In this document: one piece after another, positions 19,201-27,493 of the stretch
Layout: every line of letters begins with the position of its first letter
How positions within the stretch are numbered: position 1 is the first letter of the stretch
Assembly: GCA_002427745.1 (NCBI GenBank)
Contig: DIYF01000005.1
Span: 1-48,172 of the forward strand
Direction: 5' to 3'
DNA length: 48,172 bases
From: Roseivirga sp. UBA6061
GTDB lineage: Bacteria > Bacteroidota > Bacteroidia > Cytophagales > Cyclobacteriaceae
Translations under genes and position numbers: made by a program
Notes under the pieces: model-generated
Database searches by the model: none
What the model saw: only the letters and a program-made list of their open reading frames with translations
Told to the model about the DNA's origin: nothing

Positions 19201-22200
19201 ACTTAGCGATCCCGCAAAGGTGCTTACTTTCGAGTTTATGTTACGATTAAGACTCAAAAACTCCGGTAGCTCTTTAGCAGATACGACAGGTAAATCCGCA
19301 TCGGCATCACTGATTTGTAAATCGATCAAAGCAGCAGCACCCGATACCATAAACTGATCTTCTATATCTTCAATGAGAGGTGCGTCATTCACACTTATTC
19401 CTCTTAGAATCAATTGACCGAAGCGTTGGAAATCTCCGTCTATTCGCATTGACTTAAGTTCTACTGTGTTGGCAGCGTGACTATGTTCAGCCGGGCTATA
19501 TAGTAAGGCTGACAGTGCTTGGTTAAGCTCATCTTTATCACCTGAAAGATTCCACGATTCGGTACTATCATCGAAGAATTCTTCAAAACCATCCATCTTA
19601 AGCTTACCCAGCTCTCTATTCTTCAGTTTTAGCTCAAGTGAAAATATATCGTTGGTTTCATCTACTATTTGTAAATGGCTTAGGCTTAAATCTTCATCTT
19701 CAGAGAAATAGTAGGTGCTATCAATGCCCTTAAAGTGAGGAAAGTCATTATCAAAGACAGTAATTGTGGCACTTACTTCGGTTGCTTCCTCTCTTCCGTT
19801 AATAAACTGATAGGTAATGACATTTTCTCCCATATCTTCAGGCCGCGGTGTACCTTCTAAAACTCCGGGCTTATTGTACACTCTCCGTATAACGTGTCCA
19901 TCACGGTCAGACAGGAATAAATTACCTCCGAGCAATTCTATTCCCGCAGGGTTACCAATATTTGTCTCGCCAACCGGTCCGGTTCGTTGACTGGTGTTTA
20001 CATTGCCCAGTTCCCTGGTTTTACCTGATTCAAAATCGACTTCAAACAGTTTACCTCCGGCAATACCATAAACGTTACCTTCCGGATCCAGCCTTATATC
20101 TACCAGATCTCTGAAATAAACATTTTCGTTATCGTCATTCAGATTACAGCAGGAGTTAATTCCATTCCCTACCAATACAGTGATCTGATTTGTACTCAAA
20201 TTCCACTTTCTGATGGTACGGTCATCAGCAATAATCATATCTCCATCAGTATTCCTGATTATACTTCTAAGTGTAAAAAAGGGTACTTCGAGTGCACTAC
20301 CTTCTCCAATCCCGCTATATCGGTTTCCTGCAACTGTGGTGACCTCTCCGGAAGTGTCCAGCTTTCTTATTACATCCCTGTCGAGAATATAGAGATTTCC
20401 CAGATCATCAAACTCAAGTCCATTGGGGCTGGTAAAGGTTGCATTAAGTGCATTTTGGTCATCGGCAAAGCCAGTCTGACCATTTCCTGCAAGCGTGGTA
20501 ACTATTCCATCTGTTGTAATTTTTCGGATTCGTTTACTGCCATGATCAGTGAGTATCATGTTATTGTCCTGATCAAATACCATATGGCTTACAGTACCAA
20601 AAACAGCCTCTTCCAGGGTGCCGTCACGGCTACCGCTCCATTGGTGATGAAAATAGGTTGATACCTCACCTCCCAAGCTGATTTTTTTGACTTTGTACCT
20701 TTCAATCACGTACAGATTACCTTCTGTATCAGCGAAGATTTTGCCCGGCTGGTCAAAAAGAGCCGTTGTCAAATTACCATCACTCTCATTCGGCCAATAA
20801 GTGTCCTGCTCTGCTCCGGCATAGCTTTCGAACCATCGTGTTGATTGATAATTCAACCAGTCGGGTAGTTCATTGATACGCACATTGAACATCTCCGTAT
20901 CCGGATCTTCCACAGCAAGCTGAAAACTGTAGGGTATATCTACAACAGCACTATCCAAAATCTCTACTGAGAGTCTGGTCGGATCATTCACCGGAGCCAC
21001 ATTAAGCTCGATCAGTCCATTCAAAGGTACCCCGCCACCGGCATTGACAATTTCAACATGTATCTGAGAAGAAAGGTCGAAATCTGCATCAGGTCTGAAT
21101 GATAGTGCCGCCAGAGCCTGATTGACCTCAGTCTGCGTACCTTCAATTTCCCAAACCCCAGTAGTACTTGTGAATACTTCACCATTACCAGAATTTGAGC
21201 TAAGTTCACCACTTAGAATATTACTTAGTCTCAGCTTTACAAGGGCCTTTTCTCCAGCAGCCATTCCACTCAGTACTATATCATTAATATCCACACTGGT
21301 CACACCCTCTTCAAACAACAGTTGTTGATCCGTATTAGTAGCAGTTATCTGGTTATTGGCGAATACATTGAAGGTGATCGTCTTGCGAGTCAAAGCTCCA
21401 CCAATATCAGAAGCTTCAACTACGACATCGTAAGAGCCAACATCTTCTGCGGTAGGGCTAGTCACGATCGTATCGAGGTACGGCCTGGATACGGCTAGCT
21501 GACTGTAATTATCATAGTTCAAGCTAAATATCTGATACTGTCCCCAGGTAGTGGCTCCTGTGATTCTGTAACCATATGATCCGCCAGCCAATGGTTTGAA
21601 ATCTTCGGTCGCTATATTCTCTTCGAAAGGTTTATCACCCTTACCAATTATTATCTCAAAGGTCCCATCAGTCGTATTGTATCTGAGAACCTGACTACCG
21701 GCTCTTTTATGAAGTAAAAGGTGATTCGTTCCATCTTTGAAAAGAAAGGTTTCATACCCATCTGACCTGAAGTCATCAGGAAGATCAATTTGGGTCATTT
21801 GTCCGTTGGAACTTATCTTACCAAATAAGCTAAAGCTGGTGAAGTAGATATCATCGCCCATAGCATGCATACCATAGGTCTGCCCAATTGCCAGTTCGTC
21901 TTTATCTCCATTAAGGGTAGTAGCATAATTATCACCATTCCCGGCATAGGCTTGAGGATTACCATTACCATCCAGCTTGTAAATTCTATGGCTGGGTGAT
22001 CCGGTACCAAAATAGACATCTCCTTCCTGATCTATTGTCAGACTCTGCATATGACCGTATTCGCGACTGTCAGTGACCCTAAAGATGGTCGACACTTCCC
22101 CATTTGCATTGATTTTTCTAATGGCCCGATTACCTGCGTCCAGTGCATAAACAATATCTTTTTGGCTATCATAGGCCAGAGCGGTAAGTCCATAAAACAT

Positions 22201-25200
22201 GGCATTCCGTCCTGTTCCATCCACAAATCCACTTTTTTGTCGATTCCCTACCCAGGTGGTAGTCAGACCATTACTGGACACTCTCCTTATCACATTACCG
22301 GAACTCTTGAGAAGATCGCCACGCTTATCTATCAGCATTCCAGAGGTCGAATTAAAAGTTGCCCTATTAATTACTCCGTTTTTGAAATAGTGACTATAGT
22401 GCTTTGAAAGAGAGAATGACGCTATTTTAGGTCGGCTATCTATTTCAAACCAGGAAGGAATGTCTCCTACAATCCGACTTGTCACAATTGACCTGTCATC
22501 AGAAATATCAGGTATCAATTGAAGTGGATTTCCCACGAACACATCGTAAGAATCTTCCATTTCTATGACCGGAGGACTATCTGGTTTCAGGAAGCTTATG
22601 TAAACCTTTTGCGAACGAGTTGATCCCTCGCTATCTGTCAAAGTAATTTCGAGTTCTACTGTACCTTCTACACCAGCAACAGGCAGATAAATGAGGTCGG
22701 CATTTCCATTTTCTCCCAGCTGAATATCCACCTGATTATTGGGAATCATGGTTGTTTCCGAAGATGTAACTTTAGCAGTTACAACCTGATCTTCTTCGAA
22801 TGGACCTGGACTGACTCCCGTAATAGCGATCCGGTGGAGCGTATCAACGGCTATTCTGGGTTCAGGATCTGATATCGGATCAAAATATGGAGGGTCATTT
22901 GACGACCACACATCAAAATACACAGTATGCTCGATATCTGAGTCTTCTGTTTCGTCCGCGGCCTTTACTTTGAAAGCGGCAATCCGTCCGTGCTCATTCG
23001 GAGGTGGAAGCCAGGCAAATGAAGCGTTACGTTCAGACAACCTGAATGGAAGGTCAAGTTGACCATACTCAGGTTGTGAACTCTTCCACAAAGTACCATT
23101 CACAACTTCAGTCACCACCAGAAGGAGCTCGTCTCCCTGTTCATCAGTGAACTCAATATTATTTCTAAAACTACTCAGGCGTATGCTGTGATAATAGTCT
23201 TCATAACTCTGCGCGACAGTGTCTATTTTTACAATCATCGGAGGTGTATTGGGTTCTACCTGAAACTGAATAACCGCCTCTTCTTCCGAATCAAAATCCT
23301 CATCATATACTCTGATCTTGAAAGCATCTATTAATCCCGATTGACCCGCTGGTGGTGTCCAGTTCAACGGAGCATATGAATTGCGGTAATAAGGGATAGT
23401 TTCGGAACTTTGAATCTCATTTTCTCCTTGTGTCAGGGTGCCATTTACAACAGAGGTGATTTTGATGTAGATATCACCTCCATCCCGATCAGAAAACTGA
23501 ATAAACGGGCTAAGAGTGGTATGGCTTATTTCAAAAGAACGATCTGTGAATAGTCCGGTAACCGGATCAACCCCCTCGATTACCGGTTTGAATTCATTGA
23601 TTTTGCGCACATTTTGACTTATGCTTCTGAACTGGCTTGTAATACCATTGGTGGCACGGAAAGTAATACCGGCAAAGCCAAAGGCTTCCGGTAGAGGTTT
23701 CATGTGAACATTGAAAAAAGTGGTATCGCCCTCTTCTTTCAAAAAACTGATATTGATATCATCGTTGCTAAAGAGATTAGGGTTTCTGTTCTCATCTATT
23801 TGTACCGATACCGAGTCAACCGGATCAGCAATCACCTTGATCTGGAAATCATATTCTTCATCTTCGTCTATAGTGAGTCTGGTCCCCACTATCTGGAGCG
23901 ACAAGTGTTTGTTTGAAGAGTATTCAATATCGGCCTGCTTTCCATCTGCATCTTCTGCAATAACCGCATAGCTGATGTTTTGCTCATAAGGTGTTCGAAA
24001 AGGATTGAATGGAGCGACTACTTCTCCTAAAAAAGTCAGGTTTTCAGGGCTATAAGTATTGTGTTTATATACAAGAAGCTTTTCTGCTTTAGGGTCAATG
24101 GAGCCAAATCTAATGGCTACATCATCGAGGTAATTACTATCAAAAAGTCTCCCGAATTTCACTTCCGGCCCAAGAATAACAGGGCCAAAAAAACGACTTG
24201 CGGACGGGTTACTAAAGTCTACCAGTCCATAAGAAGTGTTATCGACTACATGATATATTTCTTGTTCGATAGCCGCTGAGTCCAAAAACGCATTAAAGTA
24301 GTTCCCTGAAGCATTAATTCTTTTGCTCGAGAAGTTATTGATCATCTTCCCGGTACTGATGAAATTAGCGGAAGTAATGGTCAACTCTTTTTCCTGTTTA
24401 TACTGTAAAAGAGCCTCCCCTCCATCTCCTTTTAATGTGGAAAGCGTCAATGAGCTTTCGGAGTTACGATTATTCTCGCCAGTAATATAAATACCACTCT
24501 TATGATCATTAGTATTTAAGAAGAGACCATTCACCTGAGCACTTCCGGCTGTAATAAAATGACTGAAGTAATCATAATCACCATTTGGTTTTCTGATACG
24601 TGAGTATCGCTTGTCAAGTGTACTTTTTATATTGGAAATCTTCAGGTTACCTGAGGACACATGAATTGCAGTATTTATCAATTCAGAGTCTGATATTTCA
24701 AAATCAGCTGGTTCATCGGCAGCAACCCCACTCTCCTCAAGAGTTGAGTTTTTGACGATAGTCAATGGTACCGAGCTACCTGAGTAGTTGGTGTTTTTCA
24801 ACAACAGATTTACTCCTTGAAGAGTCGAATTATTAATGGTAAGTTTTTCGTCATTTTTGACATCTGAGTTGGTTATGAGGCATTTGTCTATCTCAACAGA
24901 TTCCTTACCCAGCACAAAAAAGGGCGAGTTTTTTAACCTTGAATCTTTCAGTGTGACCGAGGCCGTACTACTTCGGCTATCGGTGAGAATCTGGACCTGA
25001 TTAAAGTATGAATTTTTAATATCGAGATCACCGGAGAGAGGTATATCAGCTGTCGTTCTGGAAGTAACTTCATTTCCGATTCGAATCAGAGGAGTGGTTC
25101 TGGTACTCTGTGGTTTGGCTGTAAGATAGGCCAGGCTACTTCCAGAAAGGTTTGCCTCATCAAATGTAAACAGATACTTCCCTACGAAAAGGTTGCCATT

Positions 25201-26466
25201 GTGACCATCGGAGATATGAATGCTATCTGCGACACTACCTACGGCTGAAAGAGCTCCTTTTACAGTAACACCCGCCTCCTGATTCCTTTTTATAACTGCC
25301 CCGGGCTCAATGGTCAGTTTTACACCACTTGAGATGGTAATGTTGTCCCCGATAATATGTGGAGAGGCTTCCTTGGTCCAGGTAACGTCAGCCGTAATAT
25401 CTGAGTTATGAACCGTCACACCATTGTTCACTCTTGCCAGATATACCACATGTCGGGTCTGATCTACAATAAAGAGTGAATCTGCTCCTTTTTGTACCAA
25501 TCCTTTAATGTCGACATAGGCTGCGTTTCCCAGTTCATTTCCACCCAGACTGAAATTGCTCATATTGCCAGAGACAGTCACCAGGTAGCCATCGTTGGTA
25601 TACTGTCTGAGTACCCTACCATCTCCTATGTAAACAATACCCGCTTCATTCACATACAGGTCTTTGATATCGTTGAAATGTGCCTCTGCTTTAAACCCAT
25701 CGTAGAATCTATTTGGTGTACCCTGCCCTATTAAGTGGATCAGCTCTTGATTGTCAAAGTCAAGTTTGTATAAATCATACTGACTGGCAATTAGCAAGTT
25801 GCCATCCTTATCAAAATCGATAAACCTGGGACTGGCCACTACAGCCTGGTTCATTGCCCCCAATCTTGTCTGAGAGGTACCATCACCGAGTATCGTGGTA
25901 ACATTCCCTTCCCTATCAACCATCCGGATTCTATGATTGCCCTGATCAGCGACATAAATATTACCATTTGAGCCCAGGGCCAGGTCAGAAGGCGAACGAA
26001 ACTGAGCCTGGCTTCCTTTCGCATCTCTAAAACCAAAGACAGATCCTGCCAGTGTGATTACATTTCCATCTCTATCAACTCTTCTGATTTTATTGCCCGA
26101 CTGGTCCGAAATAAACAGTGTGTCATTTTCAGCAACAATTACATCAGAAGGACCATCAAAGAGAACTGCGGCATATGACCCATTCGGTAAATAACCTCCA
26201 CTGGTTAAAGTGGTAACCTCACCCTCCTTATCTACTCTCCTCAGCCTCCCACCATCAAATTCAACAATATAGAGGTTACCCTTGCTGTCAAAAACAGCTC
26301 CGGAAGGTTCATCAAACCTGGATTCCAGCCGGAGTCCGTCATTGCCTCCTCCCTGATTAAAAATCCCTGAAAAAACTGAAACACTTCCCGCTTGTGACCA
26401 AAGGTCATTTGAGAACAAAGCAGTAGTTAATAGTACCGACAGCGTAAGAAATAATTTTCTTTTCAT
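13207..26466 (-). CDS. Giant T9SS-secreted protein with six NHL propellers nested among Ig/cadherin-like domains
   Basis: The protein has 4,419 residues from the ATG at 26466, which gives a clean signal peptide (MKRKLFLTLSVLLTTALFSN); in-frame GTG/ATG codons further up are poorer starts. Order: NHL beta-propeller (about 25-345); beta-helix-like region (about 355-790, with LTIEPGAVIKRN); Ig/cadherin-like repeats (about 790-1340). Five modules of about 525 residues follow, with propellers at about 1347-1659, 1872-2200, 2410-2707, 2914-3237 and 3439-3767. Then come an Ig-like domain, an MBG-like domain (about 3900-3980), a cadherin domain (about 3980-4085) and Ig-like domains. A T9SS type A sorting domain (about 4340-4419, PVPSSDYIYLNF to RKRILIKK) closes it. 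It is probably cell-surface or released, with adhesion or ligand binding as the inferred role. No catalytic motif was seen. Confidence 0.9.
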   Translation of the reverse strand: MKRKLFLTLSVLLTTALFSNDLWSQAGSVSVFSGIFNQGGGNDGLRLESRFDEPSGAVFDSKGNLYIVEFDGGRLRRVDKEGEVTTLTSGGYLPNGSYAAVLFDGPSDVIVAENDTLFISDQSGNKIRRVDRDGNVITLAGSVFGFRDAKGSQAQFRSPSDLALGSNGNIYVADQGNHRIRMVDREGNVTTILGDGTSQTRLGAMNQAVVASPRFIDFDKDGNLLIASQYDLYKLDFDNQELIHLIGQGTPNRFYDGFKAEAHFNDIKDLYVNEAGIVYIGDGRVLRQYTNDGYLVTVSGNMSNFSLGGNELGNAAYVDIKGLVQKGADSLFIVDQTRHVVYLARVNNGVTVHNSDITADVTWTKEASPHIIGDNITISSGVKLTIEPGAVIKRNQEAGVTVKGALSAVGSVADSIHISDGHNGNLFVGKYLFTFDEANLSGSSLAYLTAKPQSTRTTPLIRIGNEVTSRTTADIPLSGDLDIKNSYFNQVQILTDSRSSTASVTLKDSRLKNSPFFVLGKESVEIDKCLITNSDVKNDEKLTINNSTLQGVNLLLKNTNYSGSSVPLTIVKNSTLEESGVAADEPADFEISDSELINTAIHVSSGNLKISNIKSTLDKRYSRIRKPNGDYDYFSHFITAGSAQVNGLFLNTNDHKSGIYITGENNRNSESSLTLSTLKGDGGEALLQYKQEKELTITSANFISTGKMINNFSSKRINASGNYFNAFLDSAAIEQEIYHVVDNTSYGLVDFSNPSASRFFGPVILGPEVKFGRLFDSNYLDDVAIRFGSIDPKAEKLLVYKHNTYSPENLTFLGEVVAPFNPFRTPYEQNISYAVIAEDADGKQADIEYSSNKHLSLQIVGTRLTIDEDEEYDFQIKVIADPVDSVSVQIDENRNPNLFSNDDINISFLKEEGDTTFFNVHMKPLPEAFGFAGITFRATNGITSQFRSISQNVRKINEFKPVIEGVDPVTGLFTDRSFEISHTTLSPFIQFSDRDGGDIYIKITSVVNGTLTQGENEIQSSETIPYYRNSYAPLNWTPPAGQSGLIDAFKIRVYDEDFDSEEEAVIQFQVEPNTPPMIVKIDTVAQSYEDYYHSIRLSSFRNNIEFTDEQGDELLLVVTEVVNGTLWKSSQPEYGQLDLPFRLSERNASFAWLPPPNEHGRIAAFKVKAADETEDSDIEHTVYFDVWSSNDPPYFDPISDPEPRIAVDTLHRIAITGVSPGPFEEDQVVTAKVTSSETTMIPNNQVDIQLGENGNADLIYLPVAGVEGTVELEITLTDSEGSTRSQKVYISFLKPDSPPVIEMEDSYDVFVGNPLQLIPDISDDRSIVTSRIVGDIPSWFEIDSRPKIASFSLSKHYSHYFKNGVINRATFNSTSGMLIDKRGDLLKSSGNVIRRVSSNGLTTTWVGNRQKSGFVDGTGRNAMFYGLTALAYDSQKDIVYALDAGNRAIRKINANGEVSTIFRVTDSREYGHMQSLTIDQEGDVYFGTGSPSHRIYKLDGNGNPQAYAGNGDNYATTLNGDKDELAIGQTYGMHAMGDDIYFTSFSLFGKISSNGQMTQIDLPDDFRSDGYETFLFKDGTNHLLLHKRAGSQVLRYNTTDGTFEIIIGKGDKPFEENIATEDFKPLAGGSYGYRITGATTWGQYQIFSLNYDNYSQLAVSRPYLDTIVTSPTAEDVGSYDVVVEASDIGGALTRKTITFNVFANNQITATNTDQQLLFEEGVTSVDINDIVLSGMAAGEKALVKLRLSNILSGELSSNSGNGEVFTSTTGVWEIEGTQTEVNQALAALSFRPDADFDLSSQIHVEIVNAGGGVPLNGLIELNVAPVNDPTRLSVEILDSAVVDIPYSFQLAVEDPDTEMFNVRINELPDWLNYQSTRWFESYAGAEQDTYWPNESDGNLTTALFDQPGKIFADTEGNLYVIERYKVKKISLGGEVSTYFHHQWSGSRDGTLEEAVFGTVSHMVFDQDNNMILTDHGSKRIRKITTDGIVTTLAGNGQTGFADDQNALNATFTSPNGLEFDDLGNLYILDRDVIRKLDTSGEVTTVAGNRYSGIGEGSALEVPFFTLRSIIRNTDGDMIIADDRTIRKWNLSTNQITVLVGNGINSCCNLNDDNENVYFRDLVDIRLDPEGNVYGIAGGKLFEVDFESGKTRELGNVNTSQRTGPVGETNIGNPAGIELLGGNLFLSDRDGHVIRRVYNKPGVLEGTPRPEDMGENVITYQFINGREEATEVSATITVFDNDFPHFKGIDSTYYFSEDEDLSLSHLQIVDETNDIFSLELKLKNRELGKLKMDGFEEFFDDSTESWNLSGDKDELNQALSALLYSPAEHSHAANTVELKSMRIDGDFQRFGQLILRGISVNDAPLIEDIEDQFMVSGAAALIDLQISDADADLPVVSAKELPEFLSLNRNINSKVSTFAGSLSGYNYGEEGLKDQIRLNQPNQLTFGPNGELISSDNKYIRIITDDSLKLYAQSRVQTYRNITEMLFRGQQLYVFDRTAIFTFDKEGTTNLVVGNVLSGDVDGAAADTRFSYLGSAAPGPGVRDMYLLDETTNKIKYLDDDLNVTTIFSAEDDAPVNIYDPVKIINKDGVYWILDRSQRLLSFTHEGELTERFSNESQISSTVWRSLSGLDIDASGNIILYGPNVMYMLDQQGRLVPLTSESGSGLEGETSVVNIGYIKDVLLTRDGEMIYSDRSVNNILRRVTYDFDYNISGTPADEDTGEYHLTVSADDGNEGGITEVGFKLIVAGSDKPSVTNLSQEITYEEDVDAVTIDPIVINTEDIDLQFEVAFLQNPFSSGNLRSSQADLEHIMNDPEKRLRGNADELNSILQSLYFEPALNNVEPTGITLSIRQTGGQLDSIGVLNLSVIPVNDRPEITLNISDTTAFVGAEIAIPIKATDIDGIHQLAGEHDLPEWLGYRTSTVGDQLLAGIPGKSGFTNGPALESSLLKPYRLDIDSYGNVYLLESGSYRVRRISTEGEVSVFAGIGVSGYKDGSAEIAQFGELADIIVDYKSNIYVSDPDNHIIRKITPDGQVTTFAGMGVPGYKDGDVSEALFGTLGEMAFDHNRTKLFVHDKGNRRVRTIDLFSGKVSTVSFDRYEWSTVTARGIAISPQNELYLKCDRTLVKSDLNGQNTTLVNSIYSHSTDGDLDRVSLNAMAMAFGSSGEIVLNDLEGRKLRFVQYNQLRTLLDETQDGYGSGYGDEVLIGSITDIVRLPDESFLMTDNVNHIIRRIEIYPKRLRGTPGLEDVGEYLATFAIVDTEGLKATREFRIEVRAEDTLHVSGLNSSMILNEDIDALDLPSIEIDDAAGQIVELNIEASVESGAFGVSPEEIIPYSNDENHWYATATVDSLNNLLADLKFFPADELSDNVLTTISLTRRGEHLSTKGYLNFIFREANQPPAYMGEAEYTVTAGETLDIRLLGLDPNGDSLAYAPLEVPGFVSADTVWYLQEYFAPLFSIHMSESMAEDHEVSARNMILNTSGDIIFSDNWKRQIRKLTTDFQLMTLAGNGASGKQDGTAMEASFADPSGLLYTADSALLIADMGNRNLRKLNRGGEVITVSGSGLFDSGNGIGSHVRYKGPSDLTLDMAGNIILSDFFAHNFRKIQPNSLVSSFAGMADHDGFANGLLNEARFNFPTDIKLYDGHLFLSDMTSLRFINDENKVQTIAGGEEAAYKDGALETARFEHLSGFVSLESGLFLVSDEGANAVRLISLKDSTVTTVASGIQGKSEGDALVAGFGVGNLVKMPDGEVVMFDTQNRRFLKLVRSTPTLRISPATSDSGVHELKVMISDGKGGSTEEVIRVNILEPNSPPEVITIPGITVVYQAEGFVSIPLFDYFSDEEDADSELTYEVISNSDNTVATSDVIDPADGILTLNIKNAGLATLEVKATDSHGASVSTSVTITINKAVGVITIANTEFVHDGDMKEVSVTTSPAELNYTVTYDGNDEAPSAIGVYEVQVSLDERNYMGTATGQLSIFNIAPEDLTLSGNSVYENREGTAVIGTLTTTDQNPTDTHTYSLSAGITDNALFAIEGNELSAIEAFDFETKDQYTVTVRVTDSQGALYEETFTISVLDVNDAPEAIMPDPIEVVKDLGTLSFTISGLTTGGDANQLLTLTTGTSGVLSGASATLGTDGSSAVITFESTVGAEGNGSILLTIKDDGGTENGGVDTYELEIPVTVLSANLTVTEAGNCGPGEVTLSASGADNYRWYSGPIGGEAISVGSELVTDISESTTYFVAGVFSDDESLLRVPVQASVFDLPEIPVIVNNNETLSVTELTGATYTWFRNGVEVPDESGSTYAPTESGDFTVMVTNENSCTAHSEPLSVIITGLETEVSSIEVVVYPVPSSDYIYLNFAETMRKGTVIRLLDNGGRELTKQVLSVPDNKATLDVRSYASGTHIIVVRDGNKLVRKRILIKK
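15165..22470 (-). repeat. Five tandem ~525-residue modules: propeller inside a split Ig domain
   Basis: Propeller starts fall near 22425, 20850, 19235, 17725 and 16150, spaced 1,510-1,615 nt. Each is preceded by an LPxWL-like motif (IPSWFEI, LPDWLNY, LPEFLSL, LPEWLGY, VPGFVSA). Each is followed by a DxGxY-like motif (SPTAEDVGSYD, GTPRPEDMGEN, GTPADEDTGEY, GTPGLEDVGEY, SPATSDSGVHE). In He_PIG/CADG-type Ig domains these two motifs normally sit about ten residues apart. Copies are divergent at DNA level, so the array is old. Confidence 0.8.
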
Positions 26467-26639
26467 ATACACAGTTATCCAATCCATTGCGGCACACACC
26501 ACCGCTATGCATCAGTTGCTTAAATCAGCAAAAAGTCATCATTCAAACAGTGTTCCTCAGCACTGAAAAAATGATCACACTAAAAAAACCTTCCTAATTG
26601 TAATCAGACCCGGACGGGTCAGGGGTAAAAGTAATAAAA

Positions 26640-26661
26640 AAAGCCTCTGAACAGAGGCTTT
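26640..26661 (-). terminator. Strong intrinsic terminator of the sdh operon
   Basis: A 9-bp stem (AAAGCCTCT / AGAGGCTTT) with loop GAAC. Read on the minus strand it is followed by a run of T residues. It starts 26 nt beyond the sdhB stop codon. Confidence 0.85.
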
Positions 26662-26687
26662 AAGTGATTAACGGTATTATGCTTTCA

Positions 26688-27464
26688 TTAAGAAGTGTGC
26701 TCAGAAGATGCACCTGCTTTAATATATTCACGGTTCATGCGGGCAATGTTTTCGAGGCTGATTCCCTTAGGACATTCTACCTCGCAGGCCCCTGTGTTTG
26801 AGCAGTTACCAAAGCCCTCTTCGTCCATTACTTTTACCATCTTCTGCACGCGCTCGGCTGCCTCTACCTTACCCTGTGGCAAGAGCGCAAACTGAGATAC
26901 CTTGGCTGATACAAACAGCATAGCAGACGAGTTTTTGCAGGTAGCCACACAAGCTCCACAGCCTATGCAGGTAGCTGCATCAAAAGCACGGTCGGCATCA
27001 TCCTTTGGAATAGGAATGGCATTGGCATCCTGTGTATTACCCGAAGTATTGACACTGACAAAACCACCGGCAGCCATAATTCTGTCAAAAGCCCCTCTGT
27101 CTACTACAAGGTCCTTGATCACAGGAAATGCTTTGGCTCTCCATGGCTCAATGTAAATCGTTTCACCATTCCTGAACTCACGCATGTGAAGCTGGCAGGT
27201 AGTAATCTCACGACCCGGACCATGTGCTTCACCATTGATAAACATAGAGCAGGTACCACAAATACCCTCACGGCAGTCATGGTCAAAGGCCACAGGCTCT
27301 TTGCCCTCTCCTACAAGCTGCTCATTCAGGATATCCATCATTTCCAGAAAAGAGCTGTCAGGTGAAATATTGGCCACCTGATAGGTTTCCATCTGGCCCT
27401 TGTCCTTATTATTTTTTTGTCTCCAAACTTTCAGTGTCAGGTTTAATCCTTGTGCTGTTGACAT
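26688..27464 (-). CDS. sdhB: Succinate dehydrogenase/fumarate reductase iron-sulfur subunit
   Basis: The protein has 258 residues. The plant-type [2Fe-2S] ligands are C64, C69, C72 and C90 ([10 protein letters not shown] and EITTC). The C-terminal domain has two further cysteine clusters ([11 protein letters not shown] and [15 protein letters not shown]), which hold the [4Fe-4S] and [3Fe-4S] centres. It carries electrons from the flavoprotein to the membrane cytochrome b. It is the last gene of sdhC-sdhA-sdhB, 29 nt after sdhA, and is followed by a strong terminator. The sequence is of the type seen in Bacteroidota, which use menaquinone. Confidence 0.96.
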   Translation of the reverse strand: MSTAQGLNLTLKVWRQKNNKDKGQMETYQVANISPDSSFLEMMDILNEQLVGEGKEPVAFDHDCREGICGTCSMFINGEAHGPGREITTCQLHMREFRNGETIYIEPWRAKAFPVIKDLVVDRGAFDRIMAAGGFVSVNTSGNTQDANAIPIPKDDADRAFDAATCIGCGACVATCKNSSAMLFVSAKVSQFALLPQGKVEAAERVQKMVKVMDEEGFGNCSNTGACEVECPKGISLENIARMNREYIKAGASSEHTS

Positions 27465-27493
27465 ATTGCTAGTGCTTTTAAATCTTGTTGAAA

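Noticed and set aside
13207..26466. Frameshift or assembly artefact producing the 13-kb frame
   Set aside because: Domains are continuous from signal peptide to sorting domain, and the repeats are divergent, which argues against collapsed or duplicated assembly.
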